From positions 1 to 64,000 of the forward strand of contig JAKSNH010000006.1 of NCBI GenBank assembly GCA_024399955.1: DNA of 64,000 nt, written 5' to 3'. A model generated the notes under the pieces. It was not told the DNA's origin and ran no database searches. It saw only the letters and a list, made by a program, of their open reading frames with translations. Shown piece after piece: positions 52,792 through 63,519 of the stretch. The stretch is from Paludibacteraceae bacterium (GTDB taxonomy: Bacteria > Bacteroidota > Bacteroidia > Bacteroidales > Paludibacteraceae). The position numbers and the translations under genes are program-made. Position 1 is the stretch's first letter. The number at the start of each line of letters is the position of its first letter.

Positions 52792-54072
52792 ATGACTCGA
52801 GACACTGAGATTTTTGACATTATCCGCCAGGAGCGTGAGCGTCAAACACGAGGTATTGAACTGATTGCCAGTGAAAACTATGTGAGCGACCAAGTGATGG
52901 AAGCGATGGGCTCTGTGCTTACTAATAAGTATGCCGAGGGCTATCCGGGTAAGCGTTATTATGGTGGCTGCGAAGTGGTTGATATTAGTGAGAACATCGC
53001 TCGCGAGCGTCTGAAAAAACTGTATAATGCAGAATACGTAAATGTACAACCGCACTCCGGCGCCCAGGCTAATATGGCTGTTTTCATGGCTTGCCTCAAG
53101 GCCGGCGATACGTTCATGGGCTTGAATCTGAGTCATGGAGGTCACCTAAGTCATGGCTCAGCCGTTAATTTCTCCGGCTTGATGTTCCATGCTATTGATT
53201 ATAGTCTGAATGAAGAAACAGGTCGTGTTGATTATGACGAATTGGAGCAAAAAGCTCGCGAGCAACGTCCTAAACTCATTATAGCCGGAGCATCGGCTTA
53301 TAGCCGTGAGTGGGATTATGCTCGTATTCGCAAGGTGGCTGACGAGATAGGTGCCATTTTTATGGTCGATATGGCGCACCCTGCAGGACTGATTGCTGCC
53401 GGATTATTGGATAACCCTGTTAAGTATGCGCATATCGTCACTTCCACAACCCATAAGACCTTACGTGGACCTCGTGGTGGTGTGATTTTAGTGGGCAAGG
53501 ACTTTCCTAATCCTTGGGGCAAAACCACGCCGAAGGGTGAGATTAAGATGATGTCGGCTCTCTTGGATAGTGCAGTTTTCCCCGGAACGCAAGGTGGACC
53601 GTTAGAGCATGTGATTGCTGGTAAAGCTGTCGCTTTTGGTGAGGCTCTTCAACTGGAGTTCAAGACTTACCAACAGCAGGTTAAGAAGAATGCTGCTGTG
53701 ATGGCACAAACCTTTATGGATAAGGGATATAAGATTATCTCCGGTGGTACGGATAACCATTCTATGTTGGTGGATTTGCGCACTAAGTATCCGGATTTGA
53801 CGGGTAAGGTGGCCGAAAAGGCCTTGGTGGCTGCTGATATAACGACCAATAAGAATATGGTGCCGTTTGATACCCGCAGTGCCTTCCAGACCAGCGGTTT
53901 GCGCTTTGGTACGCCGGCTATTACGACGCGTGGTCTCAAGGAAGACAAGATGCCATGGATTGTGGAGTTGATCGACCGCGTACTGGCTGATCCCGAGAAC
54001 GAACAGACGATACAAAAAGTACGCACCATCGTCAACGAAGAGATGGTGCGCTATCCTTTGTTCGCTTGGTAA
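52792..54072 (+). CDS. glyA: Serine hydroxymethyltransferase
   Basis: PLP enzyme that converts serine and THF to glycine and methylene-THF, the one-carbon donor that panB and purine synthesis use. The 426 residues contain [21 protein letters not shown] near 20, [10 protein letters not shown] near 58 and the PLP lysine in [15 protein letters not shown] (near 222). The end [16 protein letters not shown] is normal. It lies 26 bases after the T9SS gene and ends 4 bases before korB on the other strand. Confidence 0.97.
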   Translation: MTRDTEIFDIIRQERERQTRGIELIASENYVSDQVMEAMGSVLTNKYAEGYPGKRYYGGCEVVDISENIARERLKKLYNAEYVNVQPHSGAQANMAVFMACLKAGDTFMGLNLSHGGHLSHGSAVNFSGLMFHAIDYSLNEETGRVDYDELEQKAREQRPKLIIAGASAYSREWDYARIRKVADEIGAIFMVDMAHPAGLIAAGLLDNPVKYAHIVTSTTHKTLRGPRGGVILVGKDFPNPWGKTTPKGEIKMMSALLDSAVFPGTQGGPLEHVIAGKAVAFGEALQLEFKTYQQQVKKNAAVMAQTFMDKGYKIISGGTDNHSMLVDLRTKYPDLTGKVAEKALVAADITTNKNMVPFDTRSAFQTSGLRFGTPAITTRGLKEDKMPWIVELIDRVLADPENEQTIQKVRTIVNEEMVRYPLFAW

Positions 54073-54076
54073 GCGA
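54062..54076. terminator. Small hairpin over the glyA stop
   Basis: TCGCTT (54062-54067), loop GGT, AAGCGA (54071-54076). The stem spans the glyA stop codon and fills the four-base gap to korB. No T tract; a termination role is uncertain. Confidence 0.4.
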
Positions 54077-55105
54077 TTACATATCCCAATGCTCAAGGGT
54101 CAAGACCAATTCATCAAAGGTCTTGGCCTTTGCTTTTTCTTTGACCTCATTGATTTGGTTATTTACGGCCTCATTGTAGGTCTCAGCCTCCACGTCGCGA
54201 ATCACGCCAAGGGCGATAGGCAGTTCGGGAACGATTTCGGCATTCGCCATATCGGTCACTTTCTCTTGTCCCATCATGGCTAACATACGATGTAGGGTAG
54301 GGTCTTGGATGTGAGCATCGTGAACGAGTACATCGGGGTCGTCTGCCGTTGTGACTACTAAGCGCGGCATGATGTTCGTGTAATCTAACTTCAGTCCCTT
54401 GTCTTTATTGGCGCCAAAGATCATTTTTTCTCCGTGACGCAGGATGATGCTGCGTTCCGCACGAGTCTCGCGGTCGGCAATCCAACTATGTGCTCCGTTA
54501 TTGAAGATAACGCAGTTAACCAGGCATTCGATCACGCTGGCCCCCTTGTGCTCATTGGCTTTTACCATACAATCGATGGTAGTAGGCATATCTACATCCA
54601 GTGTTCTGGCGAAGAACGTTCCTCTTGCTCCCATTACTAATTCCGCAGGGATGAAGGGACGCTCTACTGTGCCGAAGGGACTGGATTTACTGACGAATCC
54701 TTTGGGGCTGGTAGGTGAATATTGACCCTTGGTCAAACCATAGATGCGGTTGTTGAATAGGCATATATTCAGGTCCACGTTTCTGCGTATCTCATGAATG
54801 AAATGGTTGCCACCAATAGCGAGGCAGTCTCCGTCGCCGGTCATTTGCCAAACGGTTAATTCGGGATGGCTGGTTTTGACTCCGGTAGCAATTGCTCCGC
54901 CACGACCGTGGATGGTGTTAAATCCATAGGTGTTCAGGTAGTGTGGCATACGACTAGAACAACCGATTCCGGAAATAACTACGGTTTGTGAAGTCGGCAC
55001 ACCTATCTGCGCCATGGCTTTGGTTAATGATGCTAAGATGGCGTGGTCTCCACAACCCGGGCAGAAACGAACATATTGATCACTTTTATATTGTGCTGCT
55101 TCCAT
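54077..55105 (-). CDS. korB: 2-oxoacid:ferredoxin oxidoreductase, beta subunit
   Basis: The 342-residue TPP subunit converts a 2-oxoacid, probably 2-oxoglutarate, to its acyl-CoA, reducing ferredoxin. It has FCPGCGDHAILASLTKA, a TPP-Mg motif GDGDCLAIGGNHFIHEIRRN with INICLFNNRIYGLTKGQ-like NICLFNNRIYGLTKGQYS, and PTTI. It lies 2 bases after korA, so the two subunits are made together. No separate ferredoxin-like delta subunit is visible next to them. The 2-oxoacid specificity is inferred from the subunit layout. Confidence 0.92.
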   Translation of the reverse strand: MEAAQYKSDQYVRFCPGCGDHAILASLTKAMAQIGVPTSQTVVISGIGCSSRMPHYLNTYGFNTIHGRGGAIATGVKTSHPELTVWQMTGDGDCLAIGGNHFIHEIRRNVDLNICLFNNRIYGLTKGQYSPTSPKGFVSKSSPFGTVERPFIPAELVMGARGTFFARTLDVDMPTTIDCMVKANEHKGASVIECLVNCVIFNNGAHSWIADRETRAERSIILRHGEKMIFGANKDKGLKLDYTNIMPRLVVTTADDPDVLVHDAHIQDPTLHRMLAMMGQEKVTDMANAEIVPELPIALGVIRDVEAETYNEAVNNQINEVKEKAKAKTFDELVLTLEHWDM

Positions 55106-55107
55106 AA

Positions 55108-56919
55108 TTACAAGTTTTTAACGTGTTCTACAATACGTTCAACCACGAACGGCTGACCCATGATTTCATTATACTGCATAATTTCCACTCCGGGTATTTT
55201 ACTACGTAGAAGAGTGGCGAATTGACCGTTATTTAATTCGCATACGATTATCTTCTTGTATTGTTTCAATACCTCGGCGGTGTTTTTAGGCAGTGGGTTG
55301 ATGTAATTGAAGTGGGCCAATGCGCAATTCAATTTATTAGCGGCAGCATGTAAGTGGCCTTCGGTAGAGCCCCAACCAACGAGCAGGGTATCGCTTTGGG
55401 CGTTGCCTTGTACTTGCAGATTAGGAATCTTATTGACGATTTGGTCAATCTTAGCCTGACGAGCCTTCACCATCTTTTCGTGGTTAGCGGGGTTGGTAGA
55501 AATACTACCGGTTTGGCTATCACGCTCCAAACCTATATTGCGATGCTCAAAACCTTCCATGCCGGGGGTAGCCCAGTAACGAATGTTATTGGCGTCACGC
55601 AATGCAACGCTGTATTGGTTCTTGAGTTCCTGAGGAACACCTTGGGGCTTAATCTCAGGCAGTTCTGCCAGTTTAGGCAGCCTCCATAGTCCTGTACCAT
55701 TCGCTAAATAGGTATCGGTCATTAGGATGACGGGAGTCATGTTCTCCAGGGCAATCTTACATGCCTCGTAGGCGAATTGGAAGCAGTTGGCGCTGGTAGA
55801 TGCAGCCACCACTACTGCGGGACATTCTCCGTTTCGTCCATAAACAGCTTGCAGCAAGTCGGTTTGTTCTGTTTTGGTAGGAAGACCGGTGCTGGGACCG
55901 CCACGTTGCACGTCAATAACTACGAGTGGTAACTCAGCCATAACGGCCAAGCCAACGGCTTCGCTCTTTAGACTGAGTCCCGGACCGGATGTGCTGGTGC
56001 AGGCTAAATCTCCGGCAAAACTGGCACCAATGGCGGTGCAGACACCGGCTATCTCATCTTCGGCTTGCACCACCATAACTCCCATGTCTTTGCGACCGGC
56101 TAATTCTTGCATGATGTCCGTGGCAGGAGTAATGGGGTAGGAACCTAAGAACAGACGTTTGCCGCATTTCTGCGCAGCAGCGATTAAGCCCCATGCCGTA
56201 GCTTTGTTTCCGGCGATGGACGTGTAGGTGCCATGCTGCAGGTTATCCGCTACTTCGACATTAATCGTGTTGATATTTAGGGCGGTGTTATTACCGTAGT
56301 TATAGCCGTCTGTCAGCACTTTGACGTTGGGCGCAATCAGAGCCGGCTTTTTGGCGAATTTACCTTCTAAAAAATGAATGGCTTTGTCGATAGGACGATT
56401 AAAGAGCCAGCAAACAACGCCCAGTGCAAACATATTACGAGACTTTAGAATGGACTTATTATCCAGTCCGCTGTCTTTCAAACTCTCTTTGGTAAGGGAT
56501 GTCAAGGCCACCGGCACGATTTGAACGGTCTCTTTGATGCCCAACTCCGTAAAGGGATTATCGGTCTTGTAGAGTGCTTTTTCTAAGTCAGGCTTCGTGA
56601 AGGTATCTGTATCTACGATGATGATGGCTTGGTCGTGAAAGAGCTGGTTCTGCACACATACTTTCAGCGCAGCGGCATTCATCGCTACAATCACATCTGC
56701 TTTGTCGCCGGGAGTATAAACTCCTTGACCTAAGTTAACTTGGAAACCGGATACACCTCCTAATGTTCCTTGTGGTGCACGAATTTCGGCAGGGAAATCG
56801 GGCAGGGTAGAGATTTCGTTACCCAAGATGGCACTTAATGATGAGAATAGATTTCCCGTCAATTGCATACCATCACCCGAGTCGCCGCAGAAGCGAATTA
56901 CAACGTTCTGTTTATTCAT
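55108..56919 (-). CDS. korA: 2-oxoacid:ferredoxin oxidoreductase, fused gamma-alpha subunit
   Basis: The 603-residue protein begins with the gamma domain (VIRFCGDSGDGMQLTGNLF; VIVAMNAAALKV, about 1-190) and continues with the alpha pyrimidine-binding domain (SYPITPATDIMQELA near 258 and the CoA-binding TSTSGPGLSLKSEAVG near 310). This fused layout is typical of the KorA-type two-subunit enzymes that run the oxidative or reductive TCA step at 2-oxoglutarate. It has its own promoter (56949-56980), divergent from lepA. Confidence 0.92.
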   Translation of the reverse strand: MNKQNVVIRFCGDSGDGMQLTGNLFSSLSAILGNEISTLPDFPAEIRAPQGTLGGVSGFQVNLGQGVYTPGDKADVIVAMNAAALKVCVQNQLFHDQAIIIVDTDTFTKPDLEKALYKTDNPFTELGIKETVQIVPVALTSLTKESLKDSGLDNKSILKSRNMFALGVVCWLFNRPIDKAIHFLEGKFAKKPALIAPNVKVLTDGYNYGNNTALNINTINVEVADNLQHGTYTSIAGNKATAWGLIAAAQKCGKRLFLGSYPITPATDIMQELAGRKDMGVMVVQAEDEIAGVCTAIGASFAGDLACTSTSGPGLSLKSEAVGLAVMAELPLVVIDVQRGGPSTGLPTKTEQTDLLQAVYGRNGECPAVVVAASTSANCFQFAYEACKIALENMTPVILMTDTYLANGTGLWRLPKLAELPEIKPQGVPQELKNQYSVALRDANNIRYWATPGMEGFEHRNIGLERDSQTGSISTNPANHEKMVKARQAKIDQIVNKIPNLQVQGNAQSDTLLVGWGSTEGHLHAAANKLNCALAHFNYINPLPKNTAEVLKQYKKIIVCELNNGQFATLLRSKIPGVEIMQYNEIMGQPFVVERIVEHVKNL

Positions 56920-56948
56920 GATATTAATGTTTATTGCTAATTTGGACG

Positions 56949-56980
56949 CAAAGTTATAAAATTAAATGGATATAAACAAG
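56949..56980 (-). promoter_or_regulatory. Promoter of korA
   Basis: On the minus strand: CTTG (56980-56977), a 20-base spacer, TAACTTTG (56956-56949). The -33 box has one change from TTTG. Confidence 0.68.
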
Positions 56981-56996
56981 AAAAATTGCAAATATA

Positions 56997-57028
56997 TTTG
57001 CATAAGTGCAAATTATTTTATACCTTTG
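56997..57028 (+). promoter_or_regulatory. Promoter of lepA
   Basis: TTTG at 56997-57000, a 20-base spacer starting CATAAGTGCAAA, TACCTTTG at 57021-57028. The start is expected near 57035, about 27 bases before the ATG. GCAAATATATTTGC (56988-57001) is a perfect palindrome around the -33 box. Confidence 0.88.
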
Positions 57029-57061
57029 TAGCCTAATTTAATTTGCGGGGATAGATACTCG

Positions 57062-58837
57062 ATGAAAAATATCCGTAATTTTTGCATAATTGCCCATATC
57101 GACCATGGTAAATCAACGTTGGCTGATCGTATGTTGGAGTTGACCAATACGGTGGATAAAAAGCAGATGGAGAACCAGGTGTTGGATGATATGGATTTGG
57201 AGAAAGAGCGTGGTATCACGATTAAGAGCCATGCTATTCAGATGAACTATAAGGGTTATACCCTTAACCTGATAGATACTCCGGGTCACGTGGACTTTTC
57301 CTACGAAGTGAGCCGCAGTATAGCGGCGTGCGAAGGAGCGTTGTTGGTGGTGGATGCCAGTCAGGGCGTGCAAGCGCAGACCATCAGTAATCTATATATG
57401 GCATTGGAGCATGATTTGGAGATTATCCCGGTCATGAATAAATGCGATATGGAGAGCGCGATGCCTGAGATGGTGGAGGATGAGATTATTGACTTATTGG
57501 GCTGCAAACGTGAAGAAATCCTGCGTTGCTCAGCTAAAACGGGAGATGGAGTAGAGGCTATTTTAGATGCTATTGTGGACCGTATTCCTGCGCCCGAAGG
57601 CGATCCGGAGGCTCCGCTGCAATGTCTTGTCTTTGACTCTGTTTTCAATTCGTTTAGAGGTATTATCGCTTATTTCAAGGTGGTGAATGGCACTATACGT
57701 ACGGGCGAGCGCGTGCGCTTTTTTAATACAGGTAAGGAGTATGACGCCGACGAGATAGGTGTACTCAAACTGGATATGCAGCCTACTAAGGAACTGTCTG
57801 CAGGTACGGTAGGATATATCATTTCGGGTATTAAAACGTCTTCGGAGGTAAAGGTGGGTGATACCATTACGCATGTCAGTCGTCCCTGCGCCAAGGCTAT
57901 TGAGGGTTTCCAAGAGGCTAAACCGATGGTCTTTGCCGGTGTCTATCCGATTGAGGCGGAGGATTATGAGGACTTGCGAGCATCTTTGGAAAAACTGCAA
58001 CTCAACGACTCGTCCCTCTCCTTTATGCCGGAATCGTCCGTAGCGTTAGGATTTGGTTTCCGTTGTGGATTCTTGGGCCTGTTGCACATGGAGATTGTGC
58101 AGGAGCGTTTGGATCGTGAGTTTGATATGGATGTCATTACGACGGTGCCGAATGTATCGTATAATGTTTATCTCAAGGATGGTGGTATGAAGGAGGTGCA
58201 TAACCCTGCCGGAATGCCTGATTTAACGGAGATTGACCATATAGAGGAACCCTATATTCGTGCCAGCATCATTACCGCAAGTGCTTATATAGGTCCTATC
58301 ATGACCCTTTGCCTTGGCAAGCGTGGCGAGTTGGTTAAGCAAGAGTTTATCTCCGGTGACCGATTGGAGATTCTCTTTGATATGCCATTGGGCGAAATCG
58401 TGATTGATTTCTACGATAAACTCAAGTCTATTAGTAAGGGTTATGCGTCCTTTGACTGGTATATGAACGGCTTCCGTCCCTCTAACTTGGTTAAGTTGGA
58501 TATCTTGCTTAATGGCGAGCAGGTGGATGCCCTTTCTACGCTGACCCATCGAGATAATGCGTTGGATTTCGGTCGTCGTATGTGCGAGAAACTCAAGGAG
58601 TTACTGCCGCGTCAGCAGTTTGATATTGCTATTCAGGCCGCTATTGGAGCCAAGATTATTGCTCGCGAAACAGTCAAGCAGGTGCGTAAGGATGTGCTGG
58701 CTAAGTGTTATGGCGGTGACGTGAGTCGTAAGCGTAAACTGCTGGAGAAACAGAAGCGAGGCAAGAAACGCATGAAGCAGATAGGTAATGTAGAAGTGCC
58801 CCAAAAAGCCTTCTTGGCCGTGCTAAAACTTGACTAG
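57062..58837 (+). CDS. lepA: Elongation factor 4 (LepA)
   Basis: Ribosomal GTPase that acts in initiation or back-translocation. The 591 residues start [20 protein letters not shown] (G1), with [15 protein letters not shown] (G3) and MNKCDMES (G4), followed by domain II and the LepA-specific C-terminus ([20 protein letters not shown]). Length and ends are typical. Downstream of it lies an 8-base tandem repeat and then nhaD. Confidence 0.97.
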   Translation: MKNIRNFCIIAHIDHGKSTLADRMLELTNTVDKKQMENQVLDDMDLEKERGITIKSHAIQMNYKGYTLNLIDTPGHVDFSYEVSRSIAACEGALLVVDASQGVQAQTISNLYMALEHDLEIIPVMNKCDMESAMPEMVEDEIIDLLGCKREEILRCSAKTGDGVEAILDAIVDRIPAPEGDPEAPLQCLVFDSVFNSFRGIIAYFKVVNGTIRTGERVRFFNTGKEYDADEIGVLKLDMQPTKELSAGTVGYIISGIKTSSEVKVGDTITHVSRPCAKAIEGFQEAKPMVFAGVYPIEAEDYEDLRASLEKLQLNDSSLSFMPESSVALGFGFRCGFLGLLHMEIVQERLDREFDMDVITTVPNVSYNVYLKDGGMKEVHNPAGMPDLTEIDHIEEPYIRASIITASAYIGPIMTLCLGKRGELVKQEFISGDRLEILFDMPLGEIVIDFYDKLKSISKGYASFDWYMNGFRPSNLVKLDILLNGEQVDALSTLTHRDNALDFGRRMCEKLKELLPRQQFDIAIQAAIGAKIIARETVKQVRKDVLAKCYGGDVSRKRKLLEKQKRGKKRMKQIGNVEVPQKAFLAVLKLD

Positions 58838-58841
58838 TCTC

Positions 58842-58869
58842 CTAGTAAACTAGTCAACTAGTAAACTAG
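58842..58869. repeat. 8-base tandem repeat after lepA
   Basis: CTAGTAAA, CTAGTCAA, CTAGTAAA, CTAG. The step is 8 bases rather than 7, and each unit carries CTAG, a rare tetramer in many bacteria. Confidence 0.9.
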
Positions 58870-58913
58870 AATGCTACTATTAACAATAATAATTAACTAA
58901 TCTTATTAATCTT

Positions 58914-60260
58914 ATGGAACAATTTTTAATGCCTGCTTGGGCGATGATTCCTTTTGGAATTATGCTCCTCGCGATTGCTATTGGTCCCATTATCGCTCCT
59001 GAGAAATGGGAAAGCAATCTGAACAAACTGATTGTATCCGCTATTTTGGGTGTGCCTGTGGCTATCTACATGATTGTCAAGGGTTTAGGACATTCGTTGG
59101 TGGATACTGTTTTCTTTGATTATGTGCCATTCATCATTCTGTTGTTGGCGCTGTTCGTTATTACCGGTGGTATTCATCTCAATGGTGATATCAAGGCTAA
59201 ACCTATTGTTAACACCTTGTTTTTGGCAATCGGTTTTGTCCTGGCTTCATTGATGGGAACAACCGGTGCTGCTATGTTGCTTATTCGTCCTGTTTTGGCT
59301 ACTAATGCGCAACGTCAGCACAAGATGCACACCGTTCTTTTCTTCATTGCTTTAGTGGCTAACTGCGGTGGTTTGATGACTCCGCTTGGTGACCCACCAT
59401 TGTTCATGCTTTTCTTGCGTGGTGCATCGTTTACTTGGTTCGCTTCCATGTGGGCTCCCTGGTTATTTACCGGTGTTGTTTTGCTGTTGCTGTACTTCTT
59501 GGCCGATACGTATTACTACCGTAAAGAGGAGTGGACGGCTCATTCTGCTGATGCTCGCGAAGCTAAATCTCTTCAATTGACGGGCAAGGTTAACTTTATC
59601 TGGTTGGCAGGTATTGTTGCCTCTGTTGCTTTCATCAATGCCGGCTTTATTCCTGCTATGGGCGAAGAGAATGCTCCGTTGTATATGAAGTACTTACGTG
59701 AGATTGCCATGGTGATTTTGATGGTGCTCTCATTGGTAACTACGCCTAAGAAAGTGCGTTACGAGGATAATAAATACACTTGGACTCCTATCCTGGAGGT
59801 TGCTGCTTTGTTCATTGGTATCTTTGTTACCATGGCTCCTGCACTCATCTTCTTGAAGCAAAATGCTGGTTCGTTAGGTTTGAGCCAAGTATGGCAATTC
59901 TATTATAGTACGGGTCTATTGAGTTCCTTCTTGGATAACACACCTACTGCCGTTGCCTTCCACTCGATGGCTTGCGGTTTGCCTGAGGCTGTTAACGCAG
60001 CTGCCGCCGGTGTGGTAGATGGTATGTTTGAAGGAACAATGTTTGTAGCCGGTATTCCTGAGTTGCTTTTGAAGGCCATCTGCATTGGTGCAGTCTTCTT
60101 TGGCAGTATGACGTATATTGGTAATGGACCTAACTTTATGGTGAAGGCTATTGCTGAGGAGAACAAGATTGATATGCCGTCCTTCTTTGGCTATATGTTC
60201 AAGTTCTCTCTCATCGTTCTGTTGCCTGTTTATATTCTTGTTCAACTGATTTTCCTATAA
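58914..60260 (+). CDS. nhaD: Sodium/proton antiporter, NhaD family
   Basis: A 448-residue membrane protein with about ten to eleven segments. It starts MEQFLMPAWAMIPFGIMLLAIAIGPI and has the NhaD-type blocks FVITGGIHLNGDIKAKPIVNT, ASLMGTTGAAMLLIRP, NCGGLMTPLGDPPLFMLFLRG (near 155) and LSSFLDNTPTAVAFH (near 335). NhaD proteins exchange Na+ or Li+ for protons and are common in halophilic and gut bacteria. It lies 76 bases after lepA and is followed by dedA after 8 bases. Confidence 0.92.
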   Translation: MEQFLMPAWAMIPFGIMLLAIAIGPIIAPEKWESNLNKLIVSAILGVPVAIYMIVKGLGHSLVDTVFFDYVPFIILLLALFVITGGIHLNGDIKAKPIVNTLFLAIGFVLASLMGTTGAAMLLIRPVLATNAQRQHKMHTVLFFIALVANCGGLMTPLGDPPLFMLFLRGASFTWFASMWAPWLFTGVVLLLLYFLADTYYYRKEEWTAHSADAREAKSLQLTGKVNFIWLAGIVASVAFINAGFIPAMGEENAPLYMKYLREIAMVILMVLSLVTTPKKVRYEDNKYTWTPILEVAALFIGIFVTMAPALIFLKQNAGSLGLSQVWQFYYSTGLLSSFLDNTPTAVAFHSMACGLPEAVNAAAAGVVDGMFEGTMFVAGIPELLLKAICIGAVFFGSMTYIGNGPNFMVKAIAEENKIDMPSFFGYMFKFSLIVLLPVYILVQLIFL

Positions 60261-60268
60261 AATAGGTA

Positions 60269-60910
60269 ATGACAATTATTGATAATATCATTACGTGGTA
60301 TTCGGCGCATATGAGTTATGCGTCGATTACTGCGCTAATGGCTGTTGAATCATCTTTTATTCCTTTCCCATCGGAAGTGGTTATCCCACCGGCTGCTTTT
60401 GTGGCAGCCCAGCCGGACAGTGTGTTGTATGCAACGGGTAATTATTCGATTGATGTGTTATTGATTGTGCTTTTTGGTACCTTAGGGGCTATGATTGGGG
60501 CACTCATCAACTATTATTTGTCGGTATGGTTGGGAAGACCGATTATTTATAAGTTTGCCGATTCTAAATTAGGGCATTTATGCCTCTTATCGGGCGAAAA
60601 GATTCAGAAGGCGGAGGCTTATTTCAGGGATCATGGTAATATGTCCACTTTTATTGGACGCTTCATTCCCGGTATCCGTCAACTCATATCTATTCCTGCG
60701 GGCTTGGCACGCATGAAAATGGGACCCTTCTTGCTTTATACATTCTTAGGGGCATTTATTTGGAATATCGTTTTGGCGTTAGTGGGCTATTTAGCAGCCG
60801 GTCAGATGACTCTGATTAAGGCCTATAGCCATGAACTCTCCATAGCTATCCTTATCCTTTTTGCTGCCGCAGTCGTTTATTTAGTCCTCAAAAAGGTGCT
60901 AAAGAAATAA
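60269..60910 (+). CDS. DedA-family membrane protein
   Basis: A 213-residue protein of the DedA (SNARE-associated/VTT) family, with SSFIPFPSEVVIPPAAFVAAQ near residue 30 and FIGRFIPGIRQLISIPAGLARM near 130. DedA members act in membrane homeostasis; some are undecaprenyl phosphate or phospholipid scramblases. Its stop codon is directly followed by the ftsZ stop on the other strand, with no base between them. The role of this copy is not specific. Confidence 0.9.
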   Translation: MTIIDNIITWYSAHMSYASITALMAVESSFIPFPSEVVIPPAAFVAAQPDSVLYATGNYSIDVLLIVLFGTLGAMIGALINYYLSVWLGRPIIYKFADSKLGHLCLLSGEKIQKAEAYFRDHGNMSTFIGRFIPGIRQLISIPAGLARMKMGPFLLYTFLGAFIWNIVLALVGYLAAGQMTLIKAYSHELSIAILILFAAAVVYLVLKKVLKK

Positions 60911-62242
<1,332 letters not shown>

Positions 62243-62245
62243 ATC

Positions 62246-63517
62246 TTATTGTTCAGTAAAAAGTTCTACAATCGTTTGACCTATTTTATTCAGTTTAGGT
62301 TGTTCGAGCATCTGTCCGGGGTGAGCATCGCGGTAGTCGCTACCGAGGATAAGTGCTCCCACGAGGCTGGCGTAGGCAGGAGAACAAAATTCGTCCGGCG
62401 TGCGGCGGTCCAATAATCCCGCATGACTGCCATACATAATCTCTACGGAGGTCTTTTCGCTCAGATACTCCGGCATGCCTTGCATCATGCTGGCGCCACC
62501 TGTGATGTACATGCAGCGGATACGCTCGCTGTACCCGTTCAGGATATTCATGAGCGGATTGATCATCTCGTCCAATCCTTGCTTGATGAGCGTGGCCAAC
62601 TCTTCGCTGGTTGTTTTCCATACACCGTTAATCTCGGGTGAACCGGGAATTTGGATGTTGTAGTTCTTATCAATCAGATTAGGTGCAGCAAAGCCATATT
62701 CGCGTTTCACTTTCTCGGCGTTATCAAAGGATATGCCTTGTTGTTCGATTAGTCGAGTGATGTGATAGCCGCCTTTCTGAACTACCTTAATGCGCAGGTA
62801 CTCGGTGCCCTTGTAAATAGATAAAGTGGTAGTTTGTGCTCCCATATCTAATACGGCGCAACCGTCGGTTAAAACCGAATCGTCTTCAAAGGAAAAAGCC
62901 GAGAGTAGGGCTTCCGGACGCGTAAAGGAATGTTCGATAGCGATGGAACCTCTGTCAAAACTGGCTTGCACTTTCTCCACCAACTCTTTCCTGCCTGCAA
63001 TGGCCGAGAAATGCGCCTCAATCAGTGTGGCACGTTGGGTAGGGGACGGTTCCTCTTCTTGCTCCTGACCATCTACCACAAAGTATGCCGGAATAAGATC
63101 CAGAACGGCTACATTGGGATTGTGCTCCTCAATCTTGCGTTTGCATTCTTCTCGCATCGAATCAAGGGTAGAGGAGGAAACAGAACGTTTCTGCACCAAA
63201 TCGCGCTTGGAACAAACGGGAACCACTTGCATACTAGCGCCTCCTAATAGCACAAAGGCGGCTGGCAGTCGCTCCACACCAATGCGATTAGCCAAAAACT
63301 TGAGAATCTGGCCAATGGTAAAGCCTGCACTTGAGGTCTGAACAACCACGCCGCGGTCCACACACGGATAGCGTTGGCTCTCCTCATAGCCTAAGACATG
63401 CAACATGTCCGGACCTATCTTCTCTGCGGCCATAGCACGCACAGAATGGCTGCCTAAGTCAATGGCAATGAGGGGCAATGAGTCGGCTAATTGTTTTTTA
63501 TTATTCTTTTTGGGCAT
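62246..63517 (-). CDS. ftsA: Cell division protein FtsA
   Basis: Actin-like membrane tether of FtsZ. The 423 residues show the phosphate-1 motif LIAIDLGSHSVRAMAAE (near 15-30), the adenosine motif YITGGASMMQGMPEYLSE (near 330) and GCAVLDMGAQTTTLSIYK (phosphate-2 motif, near 218). The sequence ends TIVELFTEQ, where a membrane-binding amphipathic helix is expected. It is followed by ftsZ after 3 bases and preceded by ftsQ after 2 bases, the usual division operon. Confidence 0.96.
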   Translation of the reverse strand: MPKKNNKKQLADSLPLIAIDLGSHSVRAMAAEKIGPDMLHVLGYEESQRYPCVDRGVVVQTSSAGFTIGQILKFLANRIGVERLPAAFVLLGGASMQVVPVCSKRDLVQKRSVSSSTLDSMREECKRKIEEHNPNVAVLDLIPAYFVVDGQEQEEEPSPTQRATLIEAHFSAIAGRKELVEKVQASFDRGSIAIEHSFTRPEALLSAFSFEDDSVLTDGCAVLDMGAQTTTLSIYKGTEYLRIKVVQKGGYHITRLIEQQGISFDNAEKVKREYGFAAPNLIDKNYNIQIPGSPEINGVWKTTSEELATLIKQGLDEMINPLMNILNGYSERIRCMYITGGASMMQGMPEYLSEKTSVEIMYGSHAGLLDRRTPDEFCSPAYASLVGALILGSDYRDAHPGQMLEQPKLNKIGQTIVELFTEQ

Positions 63518-63519
63518 AT